From JALZIF01 sp964584905 (GTDB lineage Bacteria > Gemmatimonadota > Gemmatimonadetes > Gemmatimonadales > Gemmatimonadaceae): 49,284 nucleotides of DNA. How positions within the stretch are numbered: the stretch's first letter is position 1; the number at the start of each line of letters is the position of its first letter. Below the pieces are notes generated by a model that was not told the origin of the DNA, ran no database searches, and saw only the letters and a program-made list of their open reading frames with translations. The DNA is taken from NCBI GenBank assembly GCA_964584905.1, contig CAZPCC010000363.1:1-49284 (forward strand). Direction: 5' to 3'. This document shows positions 1-7,992 of the stretch, one piece after another. Made by a program: the position numbers and the translations under genes.

Positions 1-120
1 TGGGGCCTGTTTTTTTCCGCGGGGGGGGTTTGGGGTTGGGGGGGGGGTTGGGGGGGTTTGGGGCTTGGGTTGGGGGGGCTGGGGGTGGGGGTTTGGGGTT
101 TGGGGTTTTGGGGTTGGAGC
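1..120. repeat. G/T-rich low-complexity edge
   Basis: The first 120 bases are almost only G and T on this strand: runs of 3 to 9 G separated by TT or TTT, plus one run of seven T. No gene is possible here. Long G runs at a sequence end are typical of assembly or base-calling decay, but the spacing also resembles the degenerate C-rich heptad array just downstream, so it could be a badly read version of the same repeat. The G runs could form quadruplexes if real. Confidence 0.7.
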
Positions 121-176
121 TAGTCACAACGACGGTATAGAGCACCCACCCTCGCGGACTCGTACCTATTCGCCGC

Positions 177-207
177 CCTAACCCCTAGCCCCTAGTCCCT
201 GACCCCT
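177..207. repeat. Degenerate heptad array (CCTARYC)
   Basis: Four consecutive 7-bp units (CCTAACC, CCTAGCC, CCTAGTC, CCTGACC) plus a partial fifth. The array contains the stop codon and the last codons of the HIRAN-like gene on the minus strand. It is one of about a dozen such arrays in the window, each with its own unit but always a 7-bp period. Confidence 0.8.
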
Positions 208-534
208 CGTATAACAATCCACCTCGATTATCAGCCGCCGCCAGCTCGCTACCTCGTCGCCCTCGATGCGCTTCACCTCGGCCCGGGCGCGGCCGCCGCG
301 GAACATCCAGGGGGCGAGCCAGCGGGAGATCGTGCCGGGCAGGTGGCCCACTACATCGCCGCCCGAAGCGTGGACCCACACGAATGGGTTGTCGGTGCCC
401 GGCGGGTCGGGGACGAGAATGAGGCGGTCGCCGGCATGCAGGCGGTGAACTACGTCCATTCGCTCGCCGAACACCGTTCCATAGACGGCTGTTCGGAAGT
501 TCGGGTCGTACGGGGGGGGCACGGCTGCGTGCAT
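178..534 (-). CDS. HIRAN-like domain protein
   Basis: A 118-residue protein with no signal peptide or membrane segment. The middle (about residues 30-95) reads like a HIRAN domain: a hydrophobic strand LHAGDRLILVPDP, then NPFVWVHASGG, then VVGHLPGTISRWLAP, matching the family layout of 'L..G..l.L..ep.Np.av.V....G..vGyvp..ia..la'. HIRAN domains bind DNA ends or damaged DNA in helicase fusions and also occur alone in bacteria; the role here is unknown. The last residues (GQGLGARG) are encoded by the heptad array, so the C-terminus is probably not conserved. It is divergent from the outer-membrane protein gene at 816. The 281 bases between them hold no convincing gene. The fold call is by eye. 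Confidence 0.55.
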   Translation of the reverse strand: MHAAVPPPYDPNFRTAVYGTVFGERMDVVHRLHAGDRLILVPDPPGTDNPFVWVHASGGDVVGHLPGTISRWLAPWMFRGGRARAEVKRIEGDEVASWRRLIIEVDCYTRGQGLGARG

Positions 535-815
535 CGCTACGGGGTCGAGGGCGGGAGGCTACTCATCATAGTAGTGCAAGGCTGGGAGTCCCGGAACCGT
601 TGAGCTCCTTCGCAGGCTGCAAGACGCCCAATTTGCGGGCTTCCCGGACCAGCTCGTCAGCGCGCGGCGTGACGGAGCGGGAACCACTTCGTCTTTCGGT
701 TAAGCCGGAAATCCAGTGGGTACGGCGCCGCCAAGCGGCGGGCACTCGCGACCGGCTGAGATTCGATCCCCAAAAGGGCCGGTCTCTCGATCGCATCTTC
801 AGGGAGCACTCTCAC

Positions 816-1454
816 ATGCGCACGTTCCGCTGGTTGGCCGCCGCTTGCGCGGTCGCGATTTTGCCGGCCGTCTCTGCAGCCCAATCGGTTCGCGGATTTG
901 ACGACTCGTGGTTCTGGGGGGTAAAGGCGGGAATCGCTTCATTCTCGACCTCACAGGTCAAAGACGCCACCGCGCCGCTGGTTGGTGGGGAATGGCTAAT
1001 CACGCGCTCGCGCTTCGGCCTCTACATCGCAGCCGATCAGTCCTTCTTCACGGAAAACAGCGGGATCGAGGACTTCACCGGCGGCGAGTATCAGATCGAA
1101 ATGAAGAACATGCGGCGGATTTCCGCAGCGGGTTTGTTCTTCCCACGGACGCTAGGCGCGCTGCGTCCGTACGCGGGTATCGGCATGGCGCTCAACTGGA
1201 TCGGCGACGCGGTACCTCTTTCGAACTTCTCATCGAGTGAGGAGGCGGCCTATGTGGAGCGTGAAGTCGCCGACCGCCGGGATCGCGCCTCGTTCGTGTT
1301 CATGCTGGGCGCTCAGGGACAGGTCGGCAACGTGTCGCCGTTCGCCCAGGTGACCATGCAGCCGTCGCACCCCGGCTTTCTGCTCAACGATCGGCCGGTG
1401 TACTTCCTCGAAGGCGGAATCAGGATCAACATGAGCTCCTCGAGAGAGCGGTAG
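816..1454 (+). CDS. Outer-membrane beta-barrel-like protein
   Basis: A 212-residue protein. I chose the ATG at 816 because an AGGGAG ribosome binding site lies 9 nt upstream (801-806) and the product then begins with a clear signal peptide (MRTFRWLAAACAVAILPAVS, cleavage near AAQS). An in-frame upstream extension is possible but lacks a signal. The mature part has alternating aromatic and hydrophobic strands and Gly-rich turns, with phrases such as LRPYAGIGMALNWIG and a final strand PVYFLEGGIRINMS. This is typical of small 8-stranded outer-membrane proteins of the OmpA/OmpW-like barrel type. I cannot name a specific family. A good terminator follows at 1481, so it is probably a single-gene unit. 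Confidence 0.75.
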   Translation: MRTFRWLAAACAVAILPAVSAAQSVRGFDDSWFWGVKAGIASFSTSQVKDATAPLVGGEWLITRSRFGLYIAADQSFFTENSGIEDFTGGEYQIEMKNMRRISAAGLFFPRTLGALRPYAGIGMALNWIGDAVPLSNFSSSEEAAYVEREVADRRDRASFVFMLGAQGQVGNVSPFAQVTMQPSHPGFLLNDRPVYFLEGGIRINMSSSRER

Positions 1455-1480
1455 GCTGTTGCGGGGCGCGGGATGCGGGG

Positions 1481-1511
1481 ACGGCGCGAGGCGAGAGCTT
1501 CGCGCCGTTTT
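1481..1511 (+). terminator. Rho-independent terminator
   Basis: Perfect 9-bp stem (1481-1489 with 1500-1508, ACGGCGCGA/TCGCGCCGT), 10-nt loop, then a short TTTT run ending at 1511. It lies 27 nt after the stop codon of the outer-membrane protein. Confidence 0.75.
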
Positions 1512-1798
1512 CACATTCGGAAGGCGGCGCTGAACCAGCGCCCCCAGGGCTTGGTAGTGGAGATGTAGCGATCCAATCCTCTTGACGTTATGCGGCCCGT
1601 TCGCGCAAATGATTGTTATGCGACCACTCCAGTCGGATCAGGAGCCCCGCCGGGTGCCGCACGGGTGATCGAGGGTCCTGCGGCGGCATTGGCGCCTGAG
1701 CTCGCCATGGGTATGGCTCTTGCTCGTTCACCATCTGAACATGCCAACATTGCCAGTTGGTAATCATTGGGTACCTGGTGATCGAGCGCCACACAACG
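1512..1798. other. Gene-free stretch before orphan kinase
   Basis: I see no coding sequence, tRNA or repeat here. A TTGACG word lies near 1580 in an AT-richer stretch and could be a -35 element, but no good -10 follows at standard spacing. Confidence 0.4.
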
Positions 1799-2914
1799 AT
1801 GCACGCCGATTCGATGACTTCGGAAGTGCGAACGTCTTCCAGCGACGCTGAGCCGCGAGCTTCAGTCACCGAAGCTTGGGTTGCAGCGATACGATACGCA
1901 GCAAGCGTAGGAGTGGACCTGCTTGACCCGGCAGATCAAGAAGCTGTCGAAGCAATCGTAGACTGGTTGTTGTCGTCACCCCCCGGTTACCAGCCGACGG
2001 ATAGCGACAATACTCCCGTATTGTTGCACGGACGCCGGCTCGGCGAAATCTTCACGCGATTACGCGTGCCCCCGGAGGCGATCGGGCGCCTGCTCGGCAC
2101 CCTGCGGCAGGCCGTGAAAGTCGACGAGAGGGAGGGTGCACCCGGTAAACTCGAGGGAGCTTTCGGGGCATTGTGCGCTGCTACTGCCCAAGCAATCGCA
2201 GAGACTGCACCTGCGCGCAGCTCGCCGCCGCAGGGTCTGGAGCAGTTCACCAGAATCCTGGCGCACGAACTAAAAAACCCCATTGGTGCGGCACAGGGCG
2301 CCGCGGCAATGCTGTTGGATGATGTGGTGATGAATGACCCCGCGCATCGCAAACGCTTCGCGGAAATGATAGTGAGGAATTTGCGGCGTGCCGTCGACCT
2401 GATCAGCGACCTGAGGATAATTGTGGCCGACGACGAGACCCCGAGCCGCCCTCAATCCTTGGTCAGTATCGCCGAGAACGTGCTGCATGAGGTCGAAGAT
2501 GCTGCGCGCGAGCATGGAGTGCGTGTATCGCTACTCGAGCCGATGCCTGAAGCGAACATCGATGTAGCGCGCGGTACCCTGGTACTCATGAACATCGTCT
2601 GGAATGCAATCAAGTACTCGGACCCGGCAAAGGACGACCGGTGGGCGCGGATCTGCGTGAAAGCTACGCCGGATGATACCTGGCAGTGCTCGGTCTCTGA
2701 CAATGGCGTAGGTATTCCCGAGGAGGATCGCCAGCGGGTATTCGAGAGATTCGAACGCGGCCAAGACCATGAGGCCACCGGCTCCGGACTCGGTCTGGCG
2801 ATTGCACGCGAAGCCCTGGAACAAATCGGCGGTCGCATTTGGCTCGACAGCGAAGTTGGACACGGTACGACCTTCTCCTTTTCATGGCCGCGCCATCCAG
2901 CGGAGAGCGCCTAG
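1799..2914 (+). CDS. Orphan sensor histidine kinase
   Basis: A 371-residue protein from the ATG at 1799; an in-frame TTG at 1757 and an ATG at 1814 are alternatives. There is no membrane segment, so it is predicted cytoplasmic. Residues 1-145 form a helical input region with no recognised domain. The HisKA box LAHELKNPI has the phospho-accepting His at about residue 156. The ATPase domain follows, with N box (NIVWNAIKYS, about 265), G1 (DNGVGIPEED, about 301) and G2 (GSGLGLAIA, about 328). All catalytic motifs are intact. No response regulator is adjacent, so its partner must be encoded elsewhere. It is flanked by a terminator upstream and a gene-poor region downstream, so it appears monocistronic. 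Confidence 0.9.
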   Translation: MHADSMTSEVRTSSSDAEPRASVTEAWVAAIRYAASVGVDLLDPADQEAVEAIVDWLLSSPPGYQPTDSDNTPVLLHGRRLGEIFTRLRVPPEAIGRLLGTLRQAVKVDEREGAPGKLEGAFGALCAATAQAIAETAPARSSPPQGLEQFTRILAHELKNPIGAAQGAAAMLLDDVVMNDPAHRKRFAEMIVRNLRRAVDLISDLRIIVADDETPSRPQSLVSIAENVLHEVEDAAREHGVRVSLLEPMPEANIDVARGTLVLMNIVWNAIKYSDPAKDDRWARICVKATPDDTWQCSVSDNGVGIPEEDRQRVFERFERGQDHEATGSGLGLAIAREALEQIGGRIWLDSEVGHGTTFSFSWPRHPAESA

Positions 2915-2973
2915 CACGTACCTAGATTTCAATTGACCGACGTGCTGATCCACGCGCTGGTTTGACCGAGTTC

Positions 2974-3075
2974 TCACTCCCGGTCATCAAGTGGTACGAA
3001 GTCGCTCACCTCAACTCCCCTTTCGATCAACTCGTCGCGGGTGGCAACCGCCGGGCAAACAAGCTGAACACCGCG
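2974..3075 (-). pseudogene. Possible VOC-family gene relic
   Basis: The minus strand is open from 3204 to a stop at 2974 but has no convincing start. Its last part reads GVQLVCPAVATRDELIERG followed by VEVSDFVPLDDRE. This resembles the phrase 'V..DVeaARdELiaRGVEVS' near the C-terminal half of glyoxalase/bleomycin-resistance (VOC) proteins. The rest of the domain, including the final 'FFxDPDGN' strand, is missing in all three frames, so I read it as a decayed remnant. The remaining sequence between 2915 and 3237 holds nothing else I recognise. Confidence 0.3.
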
Positions 3076-3237
3076 GGTTCCAGCATCTCGGCGCGCCAAT
3101 AGGCCTGCATTATTCGCTCGAGAACATGGGCGGGGGCCGAGCGTGACCTTGACCGCGCTGCTCGTCGTGCAGATCGAAGGCGCGGCAGGCTGGCACCGTG
3201 GTGTTCAGCGTGCTATTCGGGGGACCGATGCGTCGAG

Positions 3238-3864
3238 CTATCCCGCGCGGCGACTAACGAACGCACTCTCCCGCACCACCCACCGAAGCGGCCATTCCGG
3301 CGCCTTGGTGATCCCGATGCGCGGCGTGACCGCGACCGCTTCGTCAGGCAGCGCCGCACCTGGATGAATCGTCAACCCGGAGGTGGCGAGCGACAGGCCG
3401 TTGTGTCTCCCGGCAATGCCCATTGCCTGACACAGCTTTCCCGGTCCGTTCGTAAGGTCGCGATCTCTGGTCACGCCGCGCCGCTCGCGCATGATCTCGA
3501 CTCCCTGGAGCGGTTCCAACGCTCGAATCAGGACGGCACTTCCATGCCCTTCCTCGCGGGTGACGGCATTCAGACACCAGTGCACGCCATAGATGAAGTA
3601 CACATAGGCGACACCGGGCGGCCCAAACAGCCAGCGCGTGCGGTTTGTGAGACCGGCGACGGCGTGGCAGGCCGGGTCGTGGGGCCCGAGGTACGCCTCG
3701 GTCTCGACGATCCGGCCGGACGTCAGGCCATCGGGCGAACGGCATGCCACTATGCAACCGAGCAGGTCGCGGGCGACCTGCTCGGTGTCACGATCGTAGA
3801 ATGGCTGCGGCACGGGCGCGCCGAGCGGGTCGCGCCGCGCGCGAGGCGCGGCGCCCCGGCGCAC
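3238..3864 (-). CDS. 3-methyladenine DNA glycosylase (AAG/MPG family)
   Basis: A 208-residue, full-length member of the AAG/MPG family. These enzymes excise alkylated purines such as 3-methyladenine and hypoxanthine from DNA to start base excision repair. The active-site phrase GRIVETEAYLG is present, with the catalytic Glu at about residue 56 and the intercalating-loop Tyr at 58. Further family signatures are GPPGVAYVYFIYGVHWCLN (about 81-99), AVLIRALEP and LTNGPGKLCQAMGI. The start is GTG at 3864, which shares one G with the TAG stop of the upstream NYN/OST-HTH gene (TAGTG), so translation is probably coupled. It is the last gene of the acyl-CoA ligase - NYN - AAG unit. Confidence in function is high; why it sits with an RNA-type nuclease is unclear. 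Confidence 0.93.
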   Translation of the reverse strand: MRRGAAPRARRDPLGAPVPQPFYDRDTEQVARDLLGCIVACRSPDGLTSGRIVETEAYLGPHDPACHAVAGLTNRTRWLFGPPGVAYVYFIYGVHWCLNAVTREEGHGSAVLIRALEPLQGVEIMRERRGVTRDRDLTNGPGKLCQAMGIAGRHNGLSLATSGLTIHPGAALPDEAVAVTPRIGITKAPEWPLRWVVRESAFVSRRAG

Positions 3865-5765
3865 TATTCGGCGGCGGTGGAGGCGGTCTTTCGACCGCGC
3901 CCGCCCCGCTTGCGAGCCGCCTTCTTGACGGCGGCACCCTCACCTTCGCCTGACGCGGCGTCGCTGGCGGCGACGGTCGTTTTCGCCGCGCGCTTACCAC
4001 GTTTGGCTGCCGGCGCCTTCGGCGCATCGGCCGCTGTCGTGGCAGCGGCAGTCGTCTTCTTTGCGCCACTCCGGCGCCGCGACCGCTTCCTGGCGGCCGA
4101 CGTCGCGGCTTCGACCTTCTCCGCGGCCGGCTCGGCGCTAGTTTCATCGCTCGCCGTGGCCTTCGCCAAGGGCGCGGAAGGTGCGGGCGCGGCATCCGCA
4201 ACCGGACCGGGCTCGTCGATCACACCAAACGTCATGAGCTCCGGCGGCATCTCGGCCGGACCACCCCTGCTTGCTCCGCGTCCGCGGCCGCCGCCACGAC
4301 CCCCCATGCCGCGCCGCAGCGATTGCGCCGACGCCGCGGTGCGCGATGCCTGACTATCGGCAGTCGCCGCCTTCGCCTCGACCTCGGCGTCCCGCAACTG
4401 GTCGGCTATCGGCGCCGCGGCAGCGGCGAGCGAGACCTCGTAGTCGTCGCCGCGCTTGCGGAGATCGACCACGTTGGCGTCGTGCGCATCGCGGAGAATG
4501 CGCTGGAACAGCCGCTCGGCGAGCGATTCCGAATCGCGGCCGAGCAGCTTGTGCGCGGTGGCACGAACTTCGTTCGCCCGGGCGGATATCTCGGAGTTGC
4601 CCTTGGCGATCGCCTGCATTGCTCGTCTCACGAGGTCGAATGCCTCATCCCGCGTCAGGCGTTCTCCCTGCATCTCCGCTGTAGGAGAGTCGGCGACCGG
4701 CGCCGGCGAAGAGGCCGATACCGTTGCGGCTGCCGCAAGCTCGGGAGTAGCGGCCTCCGGCGCCACCGACTCGCCCGGAGAGGCAGCTTCTCCGTCGCCC
4801 GATGCAGCAGCGGGAGCGGCCGCCGTCTCTTTTCGCGGCTCCCGATCACGGCCGCGCCCGCCACGCCGTCCACGTCCCCGCGCCTCGCGCGCGGGTGGAG
4901 CCGCGGCGCCGGCGGCAGGAGCGACTGCGGCCGCAGCTTCGTCAGGCAGGCCCACTTCCAGCTGGCCGTTCTCGAGCTTGGTGAGCTTGAGCAACCCTCG
5001 TGAGGCGGCTTCCTGCACGAAACGCGAGAATTTGGGGTGGCCGAGGTCCTTTTCGTCGAAGTTGGAGTCGAGCTCCTGCATCACCTGCTTGAGCCGGTCG
5101 GAGCGCATGACATCGCCATTCCGCTTCATGCGGGTGAGAGCTTCGTTGACGAGTTCCCACGGATCCTTTCGGACTCCCTCCTCCTCGTTCGTCTTCACGA
5201 GGCCGGCGAGCGCGTTGTAGCTGTAGTACTCGTCGCAGTTCATGACGAGCAGATCGCTCGACGACTCGCGGATGCCGACGCCGATGATGTACTTGCCGTA
5301 CTCCTTGAGCTTGATGACGAGGCTCGAGAAGTCGGAATCGCCGGAGAGCAGAATGATCGTTCCTATCTCGGGGCGAGTGAAGACGAGCTCGATCGCGTCG
5401 ATTGCAAGGCGGATGTCGGTCGCGTTCTTCTTCGAGGATCCGTAGGCCGGCGCGAAGATGAGGTCGATCGAGGCCTCGGTGAGCGGCACGATGTATTGCG
5501 GGTAGCGTCGCCAATCCGCGTAGGCGCGCTGGACGGCGACCTTGCCCTTGATTATGTCCGACCCGAGCAGATTGCGCAGCTCGTTGCCGAGGTCGGAGCG
5601 GATGCCCATCGTGACGTTGTCGAAGTCGATGAGCAGCGCGGCGTTGGGCGCGTGCATGGGGAACGTGCCGCCGGGATAGGCTGAGGCGGTGTTCGCTTGA
5701 GGACCGCGATGGATCGGAGCAGCTGCCTGACGATTCAGTGCGCGCCCCTGGATTCGATTGTTCAT
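3864..5765 (-). CDS. NYN (LabA/DUF88) and OST-HTH/LOTUS protein with basic tail
   Basis: A 633-residue protein. The start is the ATG at 5765, which overlaps the upstream stop as ATGA; a longer reading into the ligase gene is an artefact. Residues 40-190 are a NYN domain, a PIN-like metal-dependent RNase fold. The acidic residues expected at the active site are visible: D47 and D49 (LIDFDN), D117 (ATDIRL), D143 and D145 (LSGDSDFS). Residues 200-272 are an OST-HTH/LOTUS domain (DPWELVNEALTRM...HPKFSRFVQEA). A second, weaker helical module of similar type lies at 370-446 (LTRDEAFDLVRRAMQAI). The linkers and the C-terminal 150 residues are rich in Ala, Lys, Arg and Gly (RKRSRRRSGAKK, RKRGGRGRK), like histone-H1-type or RGG nucleic-acid-binding tails. 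The likely role is RNA cleavage or RNA-binding regulation in the cytoplasm; the substrate is unknown. Confidence 0.88.
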   Translation of the reverse strand: MNNRIQGRALNRQAAAPIHRGPQANTASAYPGGTFPMHAPNAALLIDFDNVTMGIRSDLGNELRNLLGSDIIKGKVAVQRAYADWRRYPQYIVPLTEASIDLIFAPAYGSSKKNATDIRLAIDAIELVFTRPEIGTIILLSGDSDFSSLVIKLKEYGKYIIGVGIRESSSDLLVMNCDEYYSYNALAGLVKTNEEEGVRKDPWELVNEALTRMKRNGDVMRSDRLKQVMQELDSNFDEKDLGHPKFSRFVQEAASRGLLKLTKLENGQLEVGLPDEAAAAVAPAAGAAAPPAREARGRGRRGGRGRDREPRKETAAAPAAASGDGEAASPGESVAPEAATPELAAAATVSASSPAPVADSPTAEMQGERLTRDEAFDLVRRAMQAIAKGNSEISARANEVRATAHKLLGRDSESLAERLFQRILRDAHDANVVDLRKRGDDYEVSLAAAAAPIADQLRDAEVEAKAATADSQASRTAASAQSLRRGMGGRGGGRGRGASRGGPAEMPPELMTFGVIDEPGPVADAAPAPSAPLAKATASDETSAEPAAEKVEAATSAARKRSRRRSGAKKTTAAATTAADAPKAPAAKRGKRAAKTTVAASDAASGEGEGAAVKKAARKRGGRGRKTASTAAE

Positions 5766-7348
5766 GAACTTGATGTGAGCGAAGCCGTGGACTCGAACGC
5801 GACGACGCGCTCGAGTTCGCGCCGCTTCACCTTGCCGGTCCCCGTCATGGGGAACGCGTCGAAGAAGCGCACGAGATCCGGAACCTTGTAGTCGGCCATC
5901 GTGTCGCGGGCGAACATCTTGATTTCCTCGCCGGTGATGACCGCGCCTTCTACGGGGACGATACATGCGCACATCAGCTCGCCGAGAATCTCGTGCGGCA
6001 CGCCGACGACACAGATGTCATCCACCGCTGGGTGCGCCCGGAGCTGATCTTCGACTTCGCGCGGATAGATCTGGGACCCGCCGCGAACGATCGTCTCCTT
6101 GGTGCGCCCCACGATGCGGAGGTAGCCATCCTCATCGATGATACCGAGATCACCGGTGACGAAGAACCCTTCCGGCGAATACGACCGCGCCGTTTCCGCC
6201 GGCATTCGGGCGTACCCCCGCATCACATTCGGACCGCGGACGGCGAGCTCGCCGACCGCTTCGGGCCCATGCAGCGCACCGGTGACGAAATCCACCGCCT
6301 TTACCTCCACTCCCGGCAACGGGCGTCCGACTGTCGTCAGGCGCTTGTCGTCGGAATCGGAAAAGCGGGTGATCGCAACCGTGGGCCCCGTCTCGGTGAG
6401 CCCGTATGCCAACTGCACGTTGCACCACTGCCTGACGCGCCGGACGAGCTCATCCGGTACCGCGCCGCCGGCAATGATGCCGGTGCGCAGTTTCGTGAAG
6501 CGTGACGGGTCGAACCCCGGCTCACGCATCAACAGAAGGTAGTGCGTCGGAACGCCGTGCAGCACGGAGACTTCTTCCGCGGCTATCAAATCGATTGCCT
6601 GCGCGGGATCGAAGCGCTCCTGCAGGACCACTGTCGCGCCGGTGGCCAGCGTCCCGACCACGACGCTGAAACCGAAAACGGCGAAGAGGGGAATCGAGAC
6701 CAGCACCCGGTCCGACGGGACTATCTCGAGCGCTTCCCCTGTCAGCACCGCCGTCTCGACCACGTTGCGGTGTGATAGGCGGACGCCTTTCGGCTTGCCC
6801 ATCGTTCCTGACGTGTAGAGTATCGCCAGATCGGCGTCATCGCTGATCGTGACCTCCGGCGGAACCCGTCCTTCACCACTCGACAACAGGTCCTCGAACT
6901 GAAAGATCCGGTCGTCGTACCACAGCTCCTCTTCCCCAACCGTCACCACGTACTGCAGATCCGGAAGTTCGGCCAGCACATCCTCGAACAGCTGGAGGTA
7001 GTCGATGCCGTCGAACTGCTCCGCGGCGAACGCCACGGACACCTCGGCGTGGCGCAGCTGGTACTTAAGCTCGTGATAGTTGAGGCGGGGATTGATCGGC
7101 ACCACCGTGGCCCCGAGCTTCGCCGCACCGCAAAGCGTCACAACCCACTCGGGCCAATTCGGCATGTCGATCGCGATGCGATCCCCAGCCCCGATTCCCA
7201 ATTCAGACAGCGCGGCGGCAAGTGCGGTCGCACGCGAGTCCACCTGCCCGTAACTCAACGCCCGGCCATCGGCTACCAATAACGTGCGCTCCGGATGCTC
7301 ATCGGCGCGCCGCGCAAGGATGTCGCCTAGGGTCCAGGTGCTGGGCAT
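5762..7348 (-). CDS. Acyl-CoA synthetase (AMP-binding)
   Basis: A 528-residue ANL-superfamily enzyme that would activate a carboxylic acid to an acyl-AMP and then to an acyl-CoA thioester. Visible motifs: the P-loop-like YTSGTMGKPKG (about 178-188), YGLTETGPTVAI, the hinge region VTGDLGIIDEDGYLRIVGR, GRTKETIVRGGSQIYPREVE, and the C-terminal TGTGKVKRRE with the adenylation Lys at about 506. The layout matches long- or medium-chain fatty acid and O-succinylbenzoate-type ligases; the substrate cannot be decided from sequence. ATG at 7348 has a GGGA close upstream. Its TGA stop overlaps the next gene's ATG by 4 nt. A 14-bp palindrome lies 31 nt upstream of the start. Confidence 0.92.
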   Translation of the reverse strand: MPSTWTLGDILARRADEHPERTLLVADGRALSYGQVDSRATALAAALSELGIGAGDRIAIDMPNWPEWVVTLCGAAKLGATVVPINPRLNYHELKYQLRHAEVSVAFAAEQFDGIDYLQLFEDVLAELPDLQYVVTVGEEELWYDDRIFQFEDLLSSGEGRVPPEVTISDDADLAILYTSGTMGKPKGVRLSHRNVVETAVLTGEALEIVPSDRVLVSIPLFAVFGFSVVVGTLATGATVVLQERFDPAQAIDLIAAEEVSVLHGVPTHYLLLMREPGFDPSRFTKLRTGIIAGGAVPDELVRRVRQWCNVQLAYGLTETGPTVAITRFSDSDDKRLTTVGRPLPGVEVKAVDFVTGALHGPEAVGELAVRGPNVMRGYARMPAETARSYSPEGFFVTGDLGIIDEDGYLRIVGRTKETIVRGGSQIYPREVEDQLRAHPAVDDICVVGVPHEILGELMCACIVPVEGAVITGEEIKMFARDTMADYKVPDLVRFFDAFPMTGTGKVKRRELERVVAFESTASLTSSS

Positions 7349-7378
7349 TCCCGTGGGTTCAGGTGATTTCGAGACAAG

Positions 7379-7392
7379 CTTAGAAATCTAAG
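7379..7392. promoter_or_regulatory. 14-bp palindrome upstream of acyl-CoA ligase
   Basis: CTTAGAAATCTAAG: 6-bp arms around AA, in an AT-rich stretch between yjbQ and the ligase gene. It could be an operator for a dimeric regulator or simply part of the promoter. There is no partner evidence beyond position. Confidence 0.35.
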
Positions 7393-7445
7393 GCAGTAAA
7401 TGGGTTGGGGAAACGGCTGGAGGGTTGAGGGACCCGCGTCCCGCA

Positions 7446-7871
7446 TTACTCCTCTCCCATAGCCTTGATCACGACTCTCTTGGCGCGCTTCCCGTCCCAC
7501 TCGCCATAGAAGACGCGCTGCCAGGGGCCGAAATCGAGTCTGCCCTCGGTAACGGGGACGATCACCTCATGACCTATGGTAAGGGATCGAAGGTGGGCAG
7601 CCGCGTTGTCTTCCCCGGTGCCGGTGTTATGCCGATAGGCATCGGGTTCCCATGGCGCGACCCGCTTCTCGAGCCACTCGAGGATATCAGCCCACAGGCC
7701 GGGTTCATGGTCGTTGACGAAGACGGATGCCGAAATGTGCATTGCAGATACGAGGACCATTCCTTCACGAATGCCCGCCTCGGCGCGGCACTTCTCCACC
7801 TCGTCGGTGATGTCGATGATCTCCTGCCGTTTGTGTGTCTTGAAGGTGAGATAGTGGGTGGCGGTTTTCAT
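7446..7871 (-). CDS. YjbQ family protein (UPF0047)
   Basis: A 141-residue protein of the YjbQ/UPF0047 family, small barrel proteins of uncertain function; some members are described as having weak thiamine-phosphate synthase activity. Diagnostic phrases: HISASVFVNDHEPGL, HNTGTGEDNAAAHLRSLTIG, VPVTEGRLDFGPWQRVFYGE and WDGKRAKRVVI. I start it at ATG 7871 (MKTATHYLTFKTHKRQEI), the usual family N-terminus. The start codon abuts five GGGAA-type heptads and there is no Shine-Dalgarno sequence. It lies 97 bp upstream of the acyl-CoA ligase on the same strand and divergent from the NtrY-like kinase. The family call is firm; the function is not. Confidence 0.9.
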   Translation of the reverse strand: MKTATHYLTFKTHKRQEIIDITDEVEKCRAEAGIREGMVLVSAMHISASVFVNDHEPGLWADILEWLEKRVAPWEPDAYRHNTGTGEDNAAAHLRSLTIGHEVIVPVTEGRLDFGPWQRVFYGEWDGKRAKRVVIKAMGEE

Positions 7872-7905
7872 CGGGAATCGGGAATTGGGAATTGGGAATC
7901 GGGAA
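7871..7905. repeat. Heptad array (TYGGGAA)x5
   Basis: Five consecutive 7-bp units: TCGGGAA twice, TTGGGAA twice, TCGGGAA once. The first base belongs to the yjbQ start codon on the minus strand, so the array forms that gene's immediate 5' leader. Confidence 0.9.
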
Positions 7906-7992
7906 CGTAAACCGATCAACCGACGCTCCGCAAAACGTGACTCGCCGTTACATTCCTCGAAACCCCCGTTCTCGCTGAGCCGTACGCAAATC

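Noticed and set aside
566..796. A 76-codon minus-strand frame (RSVTPRADELVREARKLGVL)
   Set aside because: It looks partly protein-like, but there is no family, no ribosome binding site and no context, so it stays unassigned.
770..800. GATTCGATCCC resembling a tRNA T-arm
   Set aside because: The flanking bases do not pair as a T-stem and no D-arm or anticodon arm fits upstream.
5766..5972. N-terminal extension of the NYN protein by 69 residues
   Set aside because: It lies inside the acyl-CoA ligase C-terminus, is Arg-rich, and the ATGA overlap at 5762-5765 gives a standard start.
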